The notes beneath the pieces were generated by a model. It saw nothing but the letters and a program-made list of their open reading frames with translations. It had not been told where the DNA came from and did not search any database. This document shows, one piece after another, positions 1-8,136 of a DNA stretch of 13,450 bases. The first letter of the stretch is position 1; the number at the start of each line of letters is the position of its first letter. The translations under genes were made by a program, and so were the position numbers. The DNA lies in assembly GCA_007131045.1 (NCBI GenBank), contig SLRI01000278.1, positions 1 to 13,450 on the forward strand. Direction: 5' to 3'. This DNA comes from Rhodospirillales bacterium (lineage in GTDB: Bacteria > Pseudomonadota > Alphaproteobacteria > Geminicoccales > Geminicoccaceae).

Positions 1-19
1 GAAAGAGAAGGTCACCACC

Positions 20-1321
<1,302 letters not shown>

Positions 1322-1324
1322 GAC

Positions 1325-2998
1325 TTGGCAACCGCCCTTTCCGCCATCGAGAGCGCTCCGTCGGACGACCTCTGGACCAGCACGGCAGCGGCACTCGCGG
1401 CCACCGACACCCTGTTCGCGGCAGCCAAGGACGCCGTCCGCAGCGTCGTCGCCCCCGCCGGCCGCATCGATTCGGCCCTTCTGGATCGAGAGCAGTTCGC
1501 GGCGCACGGCCTCGCCTGGCTCGAGGTCTACCGCCAGGCACTCCACCAAATGCGCGGCTGGGCCCTGCGGCTGGACAGCGAAGGCAGCTTCGGCGAGCTC
1601 GAGCAACTGATGCTCCGAGCCGCCTTCGGCGAATACCTGGCCCGCATCGAAGGCGGCATCCCGATGAGCCAGGTCGAGGTGGTCCGCCCCCCCGACCTCT
1701 ATCTCGGCGATGCCGCCATCCAGTCCTTCACCGGCGATCCCGCCGTCCGCGCGCTCATCCAGGACGGCAACACCGCGGTCACCCGCGCCCGCATCGCCGA
1801 GCTGACCCTCGAGGGCGACTTCGGCCAGTGGGCGCTCGGCGACGAGACGCTGGACATGATCCGCGAGCAGTTCCAGCGCTTCAGCGACGACAAGGTGATC
1901 CCGTTTGCCCACGGCTGGCACGAGCGCGACGAGCTCATCCCGATGCCGCTGATCGAGGAGCTGGCCGAGCTCGGCGTCTTCGGCCTTACCCTGCCCGAGG
2001 AATTCGGCGGTCTCGGCATGGGCAAGGTCGCGATGTGCGTCGTCACTGAGGAGCTTTCGCGCGGCTATATCGGCGTGGGCTCGCTCTCGACCCGCTCGGA
2101 GATCGCGGGCGAGCTGATCCGGCTCGGCGGCACGGCCGAGCAGCAACGGCGCTTCCTGCCGAAGATCGCGTCCGGCGAGATCATCCCCACGGCCGTCTTC
2201 ACCGAGCCCGACACCGGCTCCGACCTCGCGTCCCTGAAGACCCGTGCGGTGCGGGACGGAGACGGCTGGACGATCACCGGGGCCAAGACCTGGATCACCC
2301 ACGCCGCCCGCGCCGACCTGATGACCGTCTTGTGCCGCACCCGCCCCGAGGAGCCCGGCTACAAGGGCCTCTCCATGCTGCTCGCCGAAAAGCCCCGCGG
2401 CACCGACGACGACCCCTTCCCGGTGGACGGCCTCGGCGGCGGCGAGATCGAGGTCCTGGGCTACCGCGGTATGAAGGAATACACACTCGGCTTCGACGGC
2501 TTCAGGGTCGCCGAGGACAATCTCCTGGGCGGTGTCGAGGGCCAGGGCTTCAAGCAGCTCATGGCCACCTTCGAGGGAGCGCGCATCCAGACCGCCGCCC
2601 GTGCCGTGGGCGTGGCCAGGAACGCCCTCGAACTCGGCCTCGCCTACGCCCGTGACCGCATCCAGTTCAAAAAGCCGCTGACCGCCTTCCCCCGCGTCTC
2701 GGGCAAGCTCGCCTGGATGGCGGTCGAGGTCCAGATCGCCCGCCAGCTCACCCTTTTTGCCGCCCGCGAAAAAGACGCCGAAAGGCGCTGCGACCTGGAG
2801 GCCGGCCTCGCCAAGCTCTTGGCCGCCCAAGTCGCCTGGGCCACCGCCGACAACGCCCTGCAAATTCACGGCGGCAACGGCTACGCCACCGAATATCCCA
2901 TCAGCCGCGTCCTCTGCGACGCCCGCATCCTCAACATCTTCGAGGGTGCGGCGGAGATTCAGGCGCAGGTGATCGCAAGGCGGCTGCTAGAGAGCTAG
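1325..2998 (+). CDS. mcd: (2S)-methylsuccinyl-CoA dehydrogenase, acyl-CoA dehydrogenase family
   Basis: The product is a 557-residue FAD-dependent acyl-CoA dehydrogenase, longer than ordinary family members (about 380-400) because of an extra N-terminal helical region of roughly 150 residues. That architecture and the position directly behind ccr identify methylsuccinyl-CoA dehydrogenase, which converts (2S)-methylsuccinyl-CoA to mesaconyl-C1-CoA in the ethylmalonyl-CoA pathway. Family motifs are FTEPDTGSDLASLKT near 297-311, ARDRIQFKKPL in the C-terminal helical domain, and NIFEGAAEIQ near 537-546, in which Glu540 occupies the usual catalytic-base position. The start is TTG. No in-frame ATG or GTG fits better, and GGAGG at 1312-1316 sits 8 nt upstream, inside the ccr tail. 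The 3-nt gap to ccr suggests translational coupling. Ethylmalonyl-CoA mutase, which acts between the two enzymes, is not in the window. Generic acyl-CoA dehydrogenase is the fallback call. Confidence 0.92.
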   Translation: MATALSAIESAPSDDLWTSTAAALAATDTLFAAAKDAVRSVVAPAGRIDSALLDREQFAAHGLAWLEVYRQALHQMRGWALRLDSEGSFGELEQLMLRAAFGEYLARIEGGIPMSQVEVVRPPDLYLGDAAIQSFTGDPAVRALIQDGNTAVTRARIAELTLEGDFGQWALGDETLDMIREQFQRFSDDKVIPFAHGWHERDELIPMPLIEELAELGVFGLTLPEEFGGLGMGKVAMCVVTEELSRGYIGVGSLSTRSEIAGELIRLGGTAEQQRRFLPKIASGEIIPTAVFTEPDTGSDLASLKTRAVRDGDGWTITGAKTWITHAARADLMTVLCRTRPEEPGYKGLSMLLAEKPRGTDDDPFPVDGLGGGEIEVLGYRGMKEYTLGFDGFRVAEDNLLGGVEGQGFKQLMATFEGARIQTAARAVGVARNALELGLAYARDRIQFKKPLTAFPRVSGKLAWMAVEVQIARQLTLFAAREKDAERRCDLEAGLAKLLAAQVAWATADNALQIHGGNGYATEYPISRVLCDARILNIFEGAAEIQAQVIARRLLES

Positions 2999-3022
2999 AA
3001 AGTCAGCAAGAACAAGAAGATG

Positions 3023-3043
3023 TGGGGAGGCAGGGCCTCCCCA
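3023..3043 (+). terminator. Perfect 9-bp hairpin after mcd
   Basis: TGGGGAGGC (3023-3031) and GCCTCCCCA (3035-3043) form a perfect stem with a 3-nt loop, 24 nt after the mcd stop. The only T-rich stretch after it is GTTTTG at 3055-3060, so it is not a canonical intrinsic terminator. It may still stabilise or end the ccr-mcd transcript. A related hairpin follows 55 nt later, so a short repetitive palindrome is the alternative reading. Confidence 0.45.
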
Positions 3044-3097
3044 TGCCCCACCGAGTTTTGCCCTCGCTCGTGACCAGCGACGGCGCGAAGTAATGGA

Positions 3098-3124
3098 GGG
3101 GCTCAGGCAGGGCGCTGCCTCCCC
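3098..3124. repeat. Second hairpin sharing the AGGCAGGG core
   Basis: AGGCAG (3105-3110) pairs with CTGCCT (3115-3120) around a GGCG loop. Outside it GGGG (3098-3101) pairs with CCCC (3121-3124) across a CTC bulge. It shares AGGCAGGG and the CCTCCCC arm with the hairpin at 3023-3043. The pair therefore resembles degenerate copies of one intergenic palindromic element, as in REP-like families. Two copies in one window cannot prove this. Confidence 0.35.
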
Positions 3125-3184
3125 GAATATCCTTCTTCCACCCCACCAACTCGCTGGACCTCTTCTGCCGATCTGCTATTCACA

Positions 3185-3365
3185 CGGCGTCCGGCGGGCC
3201 GTCTGCGGGTTGCCGGGCGGGAGCAGGGGCAAACGGTCCGAAAAGGGTCGATGCCGGTCCCCGCTCCGGCCGAGTAGGACATGGGAGGCGCCCCGTCGGT
3301 GGAGTTTTCCGCCAGAGCGGGAGGAGAGCGAGGGGTGGGCCGAGCGGCTCCGCCCCTCGTTTTCT
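3185..3365 (+). ncRNA. Candidate structured leader or small RNA upstream of gapR
   Basis: Consecutive stems can be drawn on the + strand. GGAGCAGGGGC (3220-3230) pairs with GTCCCCGCTCC (3257-3267), 11 positions with one A-C mismatch and one wobble. Nested inside, CGGTCC (3234-3239) pairs with GGGTCG (3245-3250) around GAAAA. GGTGGA (3298-3303) pairs with TCCGCC (3308-3313) around GTTT. A terminator-like hairpin then follows at 3329-3359. A stem series ending in a U-tract suits a short independent RNA or an attenuated gapR leader. The 5' end is a guess from a weak -10-like site at 3177-3182. High GC makes chance pairing common, and I recognise no known RNA family. Confidence 0.3.
3329..3364 (+). 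terminator. Terminator-like hairpin 45 nt before gapR
   Basis: CGAGGGG (3329-3335) pairs with CCCCTCG (3353-3359), and the stem can continue inward through TGGG/CTCCG with wobbles. It is followed directly by TTTTCT. This is the usual form of a Rho-independent terminator, although the U-tract is short. Because it lies upstream of gapR on the same strand, it either ends a preceding short transcript or attenuates a gapR leader. Confidence 0.5.
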
Positions 3366-3409
3366 GCGCCGCCGGGCACCTGGCCATTCCAGCATCACAG
3401 CGAGACCCG

Positions 3410-3676
3410 ATGAACGACGAAACGACCGGGACCAGTAATGTCGGCGGCATCGCCGGCGAGCGCCTGCAGCAGATCATCGAGAAGATCGAGCGCCTCGAGG
3501 AGGAGAAGAAGGGCCTCGCCGACGACATCAAGGACGTGATGGGGGAAGCCAAGGCCACCGGCTTCGAGCCCAAGATCATCCGCGCCATCGTCCGCCTGCG
3601 CAAAAAGGCGAAGGAGGAGCGGCAGGAGGAGGAGGAGCTGCTCGAGCTCTACAAGGCCGCGATAGGCATGGATTGA
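3410..3676 (+). CDS. gapR: GapR-like nucleoid protein (DUF2312)
   Basis: This small protein of 88 residues matches the length of Caulobacter GapR (about 89). It is nearly all helical and highly charged: a first coiled-coil helix GERLQQIIEKIERLEEEKK (16-34), the family-typical continuation LADDIKDVMGEAKATGFEPK (36-55), then a basic segment IIRAIVRLRKKAKEE (56-70). GapR proteins bind AT-rich or overtwisted DNA ahead of replication and transcription and help topoisomerases; that role is inferred from the family. The ATG at 3410 is chosen because the family begins just there. The frame is open upstream, but that stretch is low-complexity GC-rich DNA containing the terminator-like hairpin. No strong Shine-Dalgarno is visible (CGAGAC at 3401-3406 is the best). 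It converges on mgtE with a 15-nt gap. Confidence 0.9.
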   Translation: MNDETTGTSNVGGIAGERLQQIIEKIERLEEEKKGLADDIKDVMGEAKATGFEPKIIRAIVRLRKKAKEERQEEEELLELYKAAIGMD

Positions 3677-3691
3677 GGCGGCATGGACTGA

Positions 3692-5008
3692 TCAGCCGAT
3701 CAAGAACGCCGTGGCGATCGAGAAGTAGATCATCACCCCGGCGATGTCGGCGATCGAGGTGATCAACGGCCCACTCGCGACCGCCGGGTCGAGACCGAAG
3801 CGTGACAAGAGAAACGGCATCGACATGCCGATCAGGCTGCCCGCCATGACGATCAACAGCATGGCCGCGGCGACGATGAGAGCGATCTCGAAGCCACCCC
3901 GCCACAGCCCGATCATCGAGACCGCGATAGCCGTGGTGAGACCCAGCAAGAGGGCCACCGAGAGCTCGCGCACCAGCATCCGCCCCCAGTCCTTCATCTC
4001 GACATCGCCCGTCGCCATGGCGCGCACCATCAGCGTCGAGCTCTGCGCCCCGGCGTTGCCACCCGAGGCGATCAGCACCGGCAGGAAGAAGACCAGCACG
4101 ACATAGGCCGCAATCGTGTCCTCGTAGAACGCCAGCCCGGCGCCCGAGAGCAGGTTGGCGAAGACCAGCAGCACCAGCCAATGGACCCGCTTCTGGTAGA
4201 GCAGCCGGATGCTCGCGGTGCCGATATTCTCCACCATGCTGGTGATCATGGCTGTCTTCTGGAAGTCCTCGGTGGCTTCCGCCTGGAGCACGTCCATCGC
4301 GTCGTCGTGGGTGACGATGCCGACCAGCCGGCCGTCGTCGTCGACCACCGGCAGGGCGATCATGTCGTATTTCTGAATCGCCTGGGCTACCTCCTCCTGG
4401 TCGTCGCCGACCGAGACTGCCCGGGTCTCGCGCTCCATGACTTGGCCGATGGTCTGCTTGGGGCTGGCCAGGATCAGCTGTTGCAGGCGGACCGAGCCGA
4501 TCAGCCGCCGTTCGCGGTCGATCACGTAGGTCCGGTAGATGGTCTCCTTGTCCGGCGCCTCCCGCCGCAGCTTGTTGAGCGCGTCCTTGACCGTCAGGTT
4601 GGCCGTCAGCGTGGCGTAGTCCGAGGTCATGATCGCCCCGGCCGTGCCCTCCTCGTGGGCGGCGAGCCGGCGGATGTCCTCGCGCTCGGCCTGGGCGAGG
4701 CCCGGCAAGAGCGCTTGCTGCTGCTTGGGCGTCAGGCGGTTGAAGAGATCGGCGCGGTCGTCGCCGTTCATCTCGGTGACGATCGCGGCGAGTTCGCCCC
4801 GGGCCAGGACCTTGGCGAGCCCGACCTGGGTCTCGGGCTCCAGATAGGCGTAGGTGTCGGCGGCGAGCGACAGCGGCAGCGACAACAGCGAACCCCGCGC
4901 CGCGTCGAGGCTCATCTCCTCGAGCAGCTCGGCGAGGTCCGCCGGATGCTGCGATGCGTCGAACACGGCCTCTTGCGGCCGCTCCTTCTCCAGAACCTCG
5001 TCGACCAT
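3692..5008 (-). CDS. mgtE: MgtE-type magnesium channel/transporter
   Basis: The 438-residue protein (family about 450) has the full MgtE order. A cytosolic helical MgtE_N domain (about 20-125, HPADLAELLEEM at its start) is followed by two CBS domains (about 128-245) that sense intracellular Mg2+. Next is a connecting helix, then five membrane helices (about 275-438). The pore signature PVLIASGGNAGAQ lies at 310-322, and LDPAVASGPLITSIAD at 406-421 is the second conserved pore-lining segment. It would import Mg2+ across the inner membrane and close when cytosolic Mg2+ is high. The ATG (5008-5006) has AGGAGGAG 8 nt upstream, so the start is secure. The leader contains an inverted repeat that pairs with both the ribosome binding site and the start codon (see 5005-5051). 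The nearest upstream gene, uppP, is divergent. Confidence 0.95.
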   Translation of the reverse strand: MVDEVLEKERPQEAVFDASQHPADLAELLEEMSLDAARGSLLSLPLSLAADTYAYLEPETQVGLAKVLARGELAAIVTEMNGDDRADLFNRLTPKQQQALLPGLAQAEREDIRRLAAHEEGTAGAIMTSDYATLTANLTVKDALNKLRREAPDKETIYRTYVIDRERRLIGSVRLQQLILASPKQTIGQVMERETRAVSVGDDQEEVAQAIQKYDMIALPVVDDDGRLVGIVTHDDAMDVLQAEATEDFQKTAMITSMVENIGTASIRLLYQKRVHWLVLLVFANLLSGAGLAFYEDTIAAYVVLVFFLPVLIASGGNAGAQSSTLMVRAMATGDVEMKDWGRMLVRELSVALLLGLTTAIAVSMIGLWRGGFEIALIVAAAMLLIVMAGSLIGMSMPFLLSRFGLDPAVASGPLITSIADIAGVMIYFSIATAFLIG

Positions 5009-5051
5009 CGTCCATCTCCTCCTGGCGGCGAGCGCCCGGGAGGGACGATGG
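5005..5051 (-). promoter_or_regulatory. Hairpin sequestering the mgtE ribosome binding site and start codon
   Basis: Read as mRNA, CCATCGTCC (5051-5043) pairs perfectly with GGACGATGG (5013-5005), which contains the mgtE ATG. Directly inside, CTCC (5042-5039) pairs with GGAG (5019-5016) of the Shine-Dalgarno, with a 2-nt AT bulge and a 19-nt loop. The 13-bp stem would hide both initiation signals. No known Mg2+ riboswitch consensus (M-box or mgtA leader) is visible upstream, so a regulatory role is inference from structure alone. Confidence 0.5.
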
Positions 5052-5426
5052 ACAGGCTAGGCCCCTGACCTCCCGAACGCCGCGGCGGACCGCTCGTCCT
5101 CGCTCGTCGAGCAGCGCAAGGAGCGCCTCGACGGCTCGCTTTCGGTTGGCGACCCACCGACCCGAGCATCGCCGGCAGCGGCGAGGTGGGCAGCGGATCG
5201 CGGGCGACTGCCTGCGGCAGCGTCCATTGTTAACCAAACCTCAACTGTTGTCGGTTACGGTCCCGCTCAACGTCGGCGCGGTGCCGGGTTGCGGCGTGAC
5301 CTCACGAGCGGGTATGGCAAACCACGCCTCGACAGGCAAGCGAGGTCGATCGCCCGCGACCGGCCCACGAGCCGACCGCAGCCCGCGATCGCCGCCTGCG
5401 TGAGACCTCCCGACAAAGGGTATTCG
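5009..5426. other. Divergent intergenic region between mgtE and uppP
   Basis: This 418-base stretch has no gene-like frame and must hold the promoters for both divergent genes. The only AT-rich patch is 5226-5260. There, on the minus strand, CCGACA and TAACAA are 16 nt apart and could be a weak mgtE promoter with a leader of about 200 nt. No convincing uppP promoter was found. TCGCGGGCGA (5197-5206) is inversely repeated as TCGCCCGCGA (5351-5360), too far apart to interpret. Confidence 0.45.
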
Positions 5427-6224
5427 ATGGATTGGCTCAACCTGATCGTCCTCGCCATCGTGCAGGGCGTTACCGAATTCCTGCCGATCAGCTCCTCGGC
5501 GCATCTCATCCTCGTCCCGCAGCTCACCCCATGGGAGGATCAGGGCCTCGTCATCGATGTCGCCATGCATATCGGCACGCTGATCGCGGTCATGGCCTAT
5601 TTCCACACCGAGGTGGTGCGGATGATCACCGGCGGCATCAACCTGCTGCGCGGCAGGCCCGACGGCGACACCCGGCTCCTGCTGCAGCTGGCGCTGGCCA
5701 CCGTGCCGGTGGTCATCGCGGGCTTTCTCCTGCGCGACCTGATCGCCGGCGACTGGCGCAGCCCGCTCTTGATCGCGTCCACGACGATCGGCTTCGGCAT
5801 CCTGCTGTTCGTCGCCGACCGCAAGGCCGACACCTCCGAGCGGGCCTTGGCCGGCATGACCTACAAGGACGCGCTGTTGATCGGCCTCTTTCAGGCGCTC
5901 GCCCTGGTGCCGGGGGTCAGCCGCTCGGGCATCACCATGACGGCTGGCCTCTTTCTCGCCTTCAGCCGCACCGAGGCCGCCCGCTTCTCACTCCTGCTCT
6001 CGATCCCGACGACCATGGCGGCCGGCCTGCTCGGCGGCTACGAGATCTGGAAGAGCGGCGACACCGCACTCCAGGCCGACGCCTTCTACTCGGCCGTGCT
6101 CGCCTTCTTCGCCGCCCTGGTCGCGATCTGGGGCTTGATGGCCTGGCTCAGGACCTCGACCTTCACCCCCTTCGTCGTCTACCGGCTGCTGCTCGGCGCC
6201 TTCCTGCTGTTCTGGTTCCTCTGA
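5427..6224 (+). CDS. uppP: Undecaprenyl-diphosphatase UppP/BacA
   Basis: This integral membrane protein of 265 residues (family about 265-275) dephosphorylates undecaprenyl diphosphate to regenerate the lipid carrier for peptidoglycan and other envelope polymers; overexpression gives bacitracin resistance in other bacteria. The first signature, QGVTEFLPISSSAHL, lies at 13-27 and contains the conserved Glu17, the Ser cluster and His26. The second, PGVSRSGIT, lies at 162-170 with the conserved Arg166. Hydrophobic helices fill the rest. The ATG at 5427 is chosen because family members begin MDW-like a few residues before the first membrane helix, and AAAGGG (5415-5420) precedes it. The frame is open upstream to 5289, but that part is not protein-like. 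It converges with the importer operon across 22 nt. Confidence 0.95.
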   Translation: MDWLNLIVLAIVQGVTEFLPISSSAHLILVPQLTPWEDQGLVIDVAMHIGTLIAVMAYFHTEVVRMITGGINLLRGRPDGDTRLLLQLALATVPVVIAGFLLRDLIAGDWRSPLLIASTTIGFGILLFVADRKADTSERALAGMTYKDALLIGLFQALALVPGVSRSGITMTAGLFLAFSRTEAARFSLLLSIPTTMAAGLLGGYEIWKSGDTALQADAFYSAVLAFFAALVAIWGLMAWLRTSTFTPFVVYRLLLGAFLLFWFL

Positions 6225-6241
6225 GCGAAAAGAGCGCTCGG
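6221..6241. terminator. Shared hairpin between convergent uppP and permease genes
   Basis: CTGAGCG (6221-6227), which includes the uppP stop codon, pairs with CGCTCGG (6235-6241) around a 7-nt AAAAGAG loop, with one wobble. It fills the 22-nt gap between the two convergent genes. There is no T-tract on either side, so it is at best a weak bidirectional terminator. Confidence 0.3.
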
Positions 6242-6246
6242 CAGGT

Positions 6247-7140
6247 TCAGCCCTTGGTGGCGCCCGAGGTCAATCCTGCGATGTAGTAGTCCATGAGGAA
6301 GGCATAGACCAGGACGGGCGGGGCTGCGGCCAAAAGGGCGCCTGCCATCAGGCCGCCCCAGTGGAAGACGTCGCCCCTGATCAGCGAGGTGACGGTGCCG
6401 ACGGTGAGCACCTGCTGGTCCTGGCTGTAGAGAAAGGCCAAGGGATAGATGAAGCCGGCCCAGGAGACAGTGAACGCGAAGATGGTGGCGGCGATGATGC
6501 CGGGCAGTGCCACGGGGATGAAGACCAGCCAGAGCATCTGCCAGTGATTGCAGCCGTCGATCAGTGCTGCGTCGTCGAGCTCGCGCGGGATCGAGGAGAA
6601 GTAGCCGATCATGATCCAGGTGCAAAACGGGATCGAGATGGTCGGATACACGACGATCAGCGAGACGTAGTTGTTGAGGAGGCCGAGCCAGCCGATGAAC
6701 TTGAAGAGCGGGATGAAGAGCAGGGTCTCGGGCACGAGGTAGGTGAGAAAGATGCCGAGCGCCAGGATGCCGGCGCCCCAGAACTTGAGCCGCGCGAGGG
6801 CGTAGGCGGCGAGGATGCTCACCACCATGGTAATCGCGACCACGGCGAGGGTGACGATCACCGTGTTCTTGAAAAAGGTGAGAAAGCCGGTCTCGGCGAA
6901 CAGCTTCCAGTAGTGCTCGAAGGTGATGCCGTCGGCGATGATCCAGGGATTGGTCGCGAGATTGGCGATTTCCTGGTTGGTCTTCAGCGACGTCACCAGC
7001 ATGTAGTAGGGCGGGCCGAGGAAGAAGATCATGAAGACGAAGAGCGCGAAATAGGAGAAGACCAGCGCCCAGCGTCGCTCGTGTTTGAGCCAGCCGATCG
7101 GGTTGGCGACGAGGCGGGGTCCGGCTGCCACGGTCGCCAT
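6247..7140 (-). CDS. Carbohydrate-type ABC transporter permease, MalG-like
   Basis: This inner-membrane permease of 297 residues belongs to the MalG/CUT1 type. The first membrane helix is at about 27-48, followed by a periplasmic loop and the transmembrane core. The cytoplasmic EAA loop, which docks on the ATPase, is ELDDAALIDGCNHWQMLW...PVALP at about 187-213, with the conserved Asp-Ala-Ala and Gly. A final helix lies at about 262-290. Its ATG overlaps the stop of the upstream permease by one base (TGATG at 7142-7138), which indicates translational coupling. It is the last gene of the operon in this window. Transport substrate cannot be read from the sequence; sugars, polyols or glycerol phosphates are usual for the family. 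Confidence 0.9.
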   Translation of the reverse strand: MATVAAGPRLVANPIGWLKHERRWALVFSYFALFVFMIFFLGPPYYMLVTSLKTNQEIANLATNPWIIADGITFEHYWKLFAETGFLTFFKNTVIVTLAVVAITMVVSILAAYALARLKFWGAGILALGIFLTYLVPETLLFIPLFKFIGWLGLLNNYVSLIVVYPTISIPFCTWIMIGYFSSIPRELDDAALIDGCNHWQMLWLVFIPVALPGIIAATIFAFTVSWAGFIYPLAFLYSQDQQVLTVGTVTSLIRGDVFHWGGLMAGALLAAAPPVLVYAFLMDYYIAGLTSGATKG

Positions 7141-8075
7141 CAGACACGCTCCGATCTGTCGCGCACGTTGCGCAGGATGAAGTAGGCGAGAACGGCGAGG
7201 ATCGGGAACATGAAGAGCGAAACCGCGGCCCCCAGCGGCACGTCGCCGGTCTCGATGCCGACCCGGAAGGCGTAGGTCGCAAAGAGATGCGTGCTGTTTC
7301 TCGGTCCGCCTTGCGTCAGCACCCGGACGATGTCGAAATTGGCGAAGGTGACGATGGTCGAGAAGAGAATCGTTATCGCGATGATGTTGCGCATCATCGG
7401 TAGCGTCACATAGATGAACTGCTGCCAGGGACTGGCCCCGTCGACCTTTGCCGCATCATAGAGCTCGGCCGGGATCGTCTTGAGCGCTGCCAGGTACATG
7501 ATCATGAAGAAGGGCGCACCATACCAGACATTGACGGTGACCACGGCGAACCGCGCCCAGAACACGTCCGAGAGCCAGGCGATGGCCTCGAAGCCCATGC
7601 CCTGGAGCAGCCAGTTGAACGCCGAGTAGCGGGGCTCGAACAACCACCACCAGCCGAGCGTGCCCAAAGCCGGCGGGATCACCCAGGGGATCAGCGCCAG
7701 GCCGCGCCACAGCCGCTGGCCGCGGTCCGGCAGATGGTGGATGATGTGGGCGACCGCGAGGCCGATCAGCACCTTGAACAGGACGGCGAAGAAGGTGAAG
7801 ATCAACGACTGGCGGACCACCATCCAGAAGGTTTCGCGGCCCCAGAGAAAGACGTAGTTGCCGAGGCCGACGAACTCGGTCTCCGGCTTGTTCAACATGC
7901 TGAGATAGATCGAGAAGACGAACGGATAGACGACCAGGATGCCGATGATCAGGATCACCGGCAGGCACATCAGCACGCCCACGGTGGAGCGACTGCTGAA
8001 CCAGTCGAGAAGGCCGCTGTGTCGGCCGAATGTCCGTTGGCGCCGCCGCCATGGTACGCCTGTCTGCTGGCTCAT
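7140..8075 (-). CDS. Carbohydrate-type ABC transporter permease, MalF-like
   Basis: This 311-residue membrane permease is the partner of the MalG-like protein. After a basic N-terminus (VPWRRRQRTFGRHS, 7-20) comes a first helix at about 32-58 and the binding-protein-dependent transport core. The EAA loop is ELYDAAKVDGASPWQQF...TLPMM at about 204-228. The start at 8075 is chosen over an open extension to 8186: the extension is cysteine- and arginine-rich, unlike the family, overlaps the hairpin region and the end of the binding-protein gene, and GGGGG lies shortly upstream of 8075. The gene lies 61 nt after the solute-binding protein, and its stop overlaps the start of the next gene by one base. 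No ATP-binding subunit is encoded nearby. Confidence 0.9.
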   Translation of the reverse strand: MSQQTGVPWRRRQRTFGRHSGLLDWFSSRSTVGVLMCLPVILIIGILVVYPFVFSIYLSMLNKPETEFVGLGNYVFLWGRETFWMVVRQSLIFTFFAVLFKVLIGLAVAHIIHHLPDRGQRLWRGLALIPWVIPPALGTLGWWWLFEPRYSAFNWLLQGMGFEAIAWLSDVFWARFAVVTVNVWYGAPFFMIMYLAALKTIPAELYDAAKVDGASPWQQFIYVTLPMMRNIIAITILFSTIVTFANFDIVRVLTQGGPRNSTHLFATYAFRVGIETGDVPLGAAVSLFMFPILAVLAYFILRNVRDRSERV

Positions 8076-8136
8076 GCGCCACCCCCGGCCGACCAGCCGG
8101 GGCCGGCCTCGCCGACCCCGGCTTAAACAGTTGCAA
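8076..8136 (-). promoter_or_regulatory. Competing hairpins between binding-protein and permease genes
   Basis: GCCGGGG (8096-8102) can pair either with CCCCGGC at 8083-8089 (6-nt loop) or with CCCCGGC at 8116-8122, so two mutually exclusive stems are possible in the 61-nt gap. Stem-loops at this place in importer operons commonly protect the binding-protein mRNA and lower downstream permease expression (the malE-malF case). That role is inferred here. Confidence 0.45.

Larger units (their letters stand above)
2999..3409. other. Gene-free interval between mcd and gapR, rich in hairpins
   Basis: No open frame here resembles a protein. The first 125 bases hold two strong inverted repeats, and the last 190 bases hold a series of hairpins ending in a terminator-like structure; both are listed separately. 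A weak extended -10-like sequence, TGCTATTCA at 3174-3182, has no convincing -35 partner. It could start a transcript reading through the structured stretch toward gapR. No tRNA, and none of the RNase P, SRP or tmRNA signatures I looked for, is visible. Confidence 0.6.

Noticed and set aside
3281..3409. N-terminal extension of the gapR frame
   Set aside because: GapR proteins begin at the chosen ATG. The extension would translate through a terminator-like hairpin and has no family similarity.
3576..5237. Open minus-strand frame of 553 codons over mgtE
   Set aside because: It overlaps mgtE on the same strand in another frame, its composition is Arg/Gly-rich, and no domain is recognisable.
5197..5360. 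TCGCGGGCGA inverted at 5351-5360, considered as a regulatory repeat between mgtE and uppP
   Set aside because: The arms are more than 140 bp apart in GC-rich DNA, where a 10-bp match of this composition is likely by chance.
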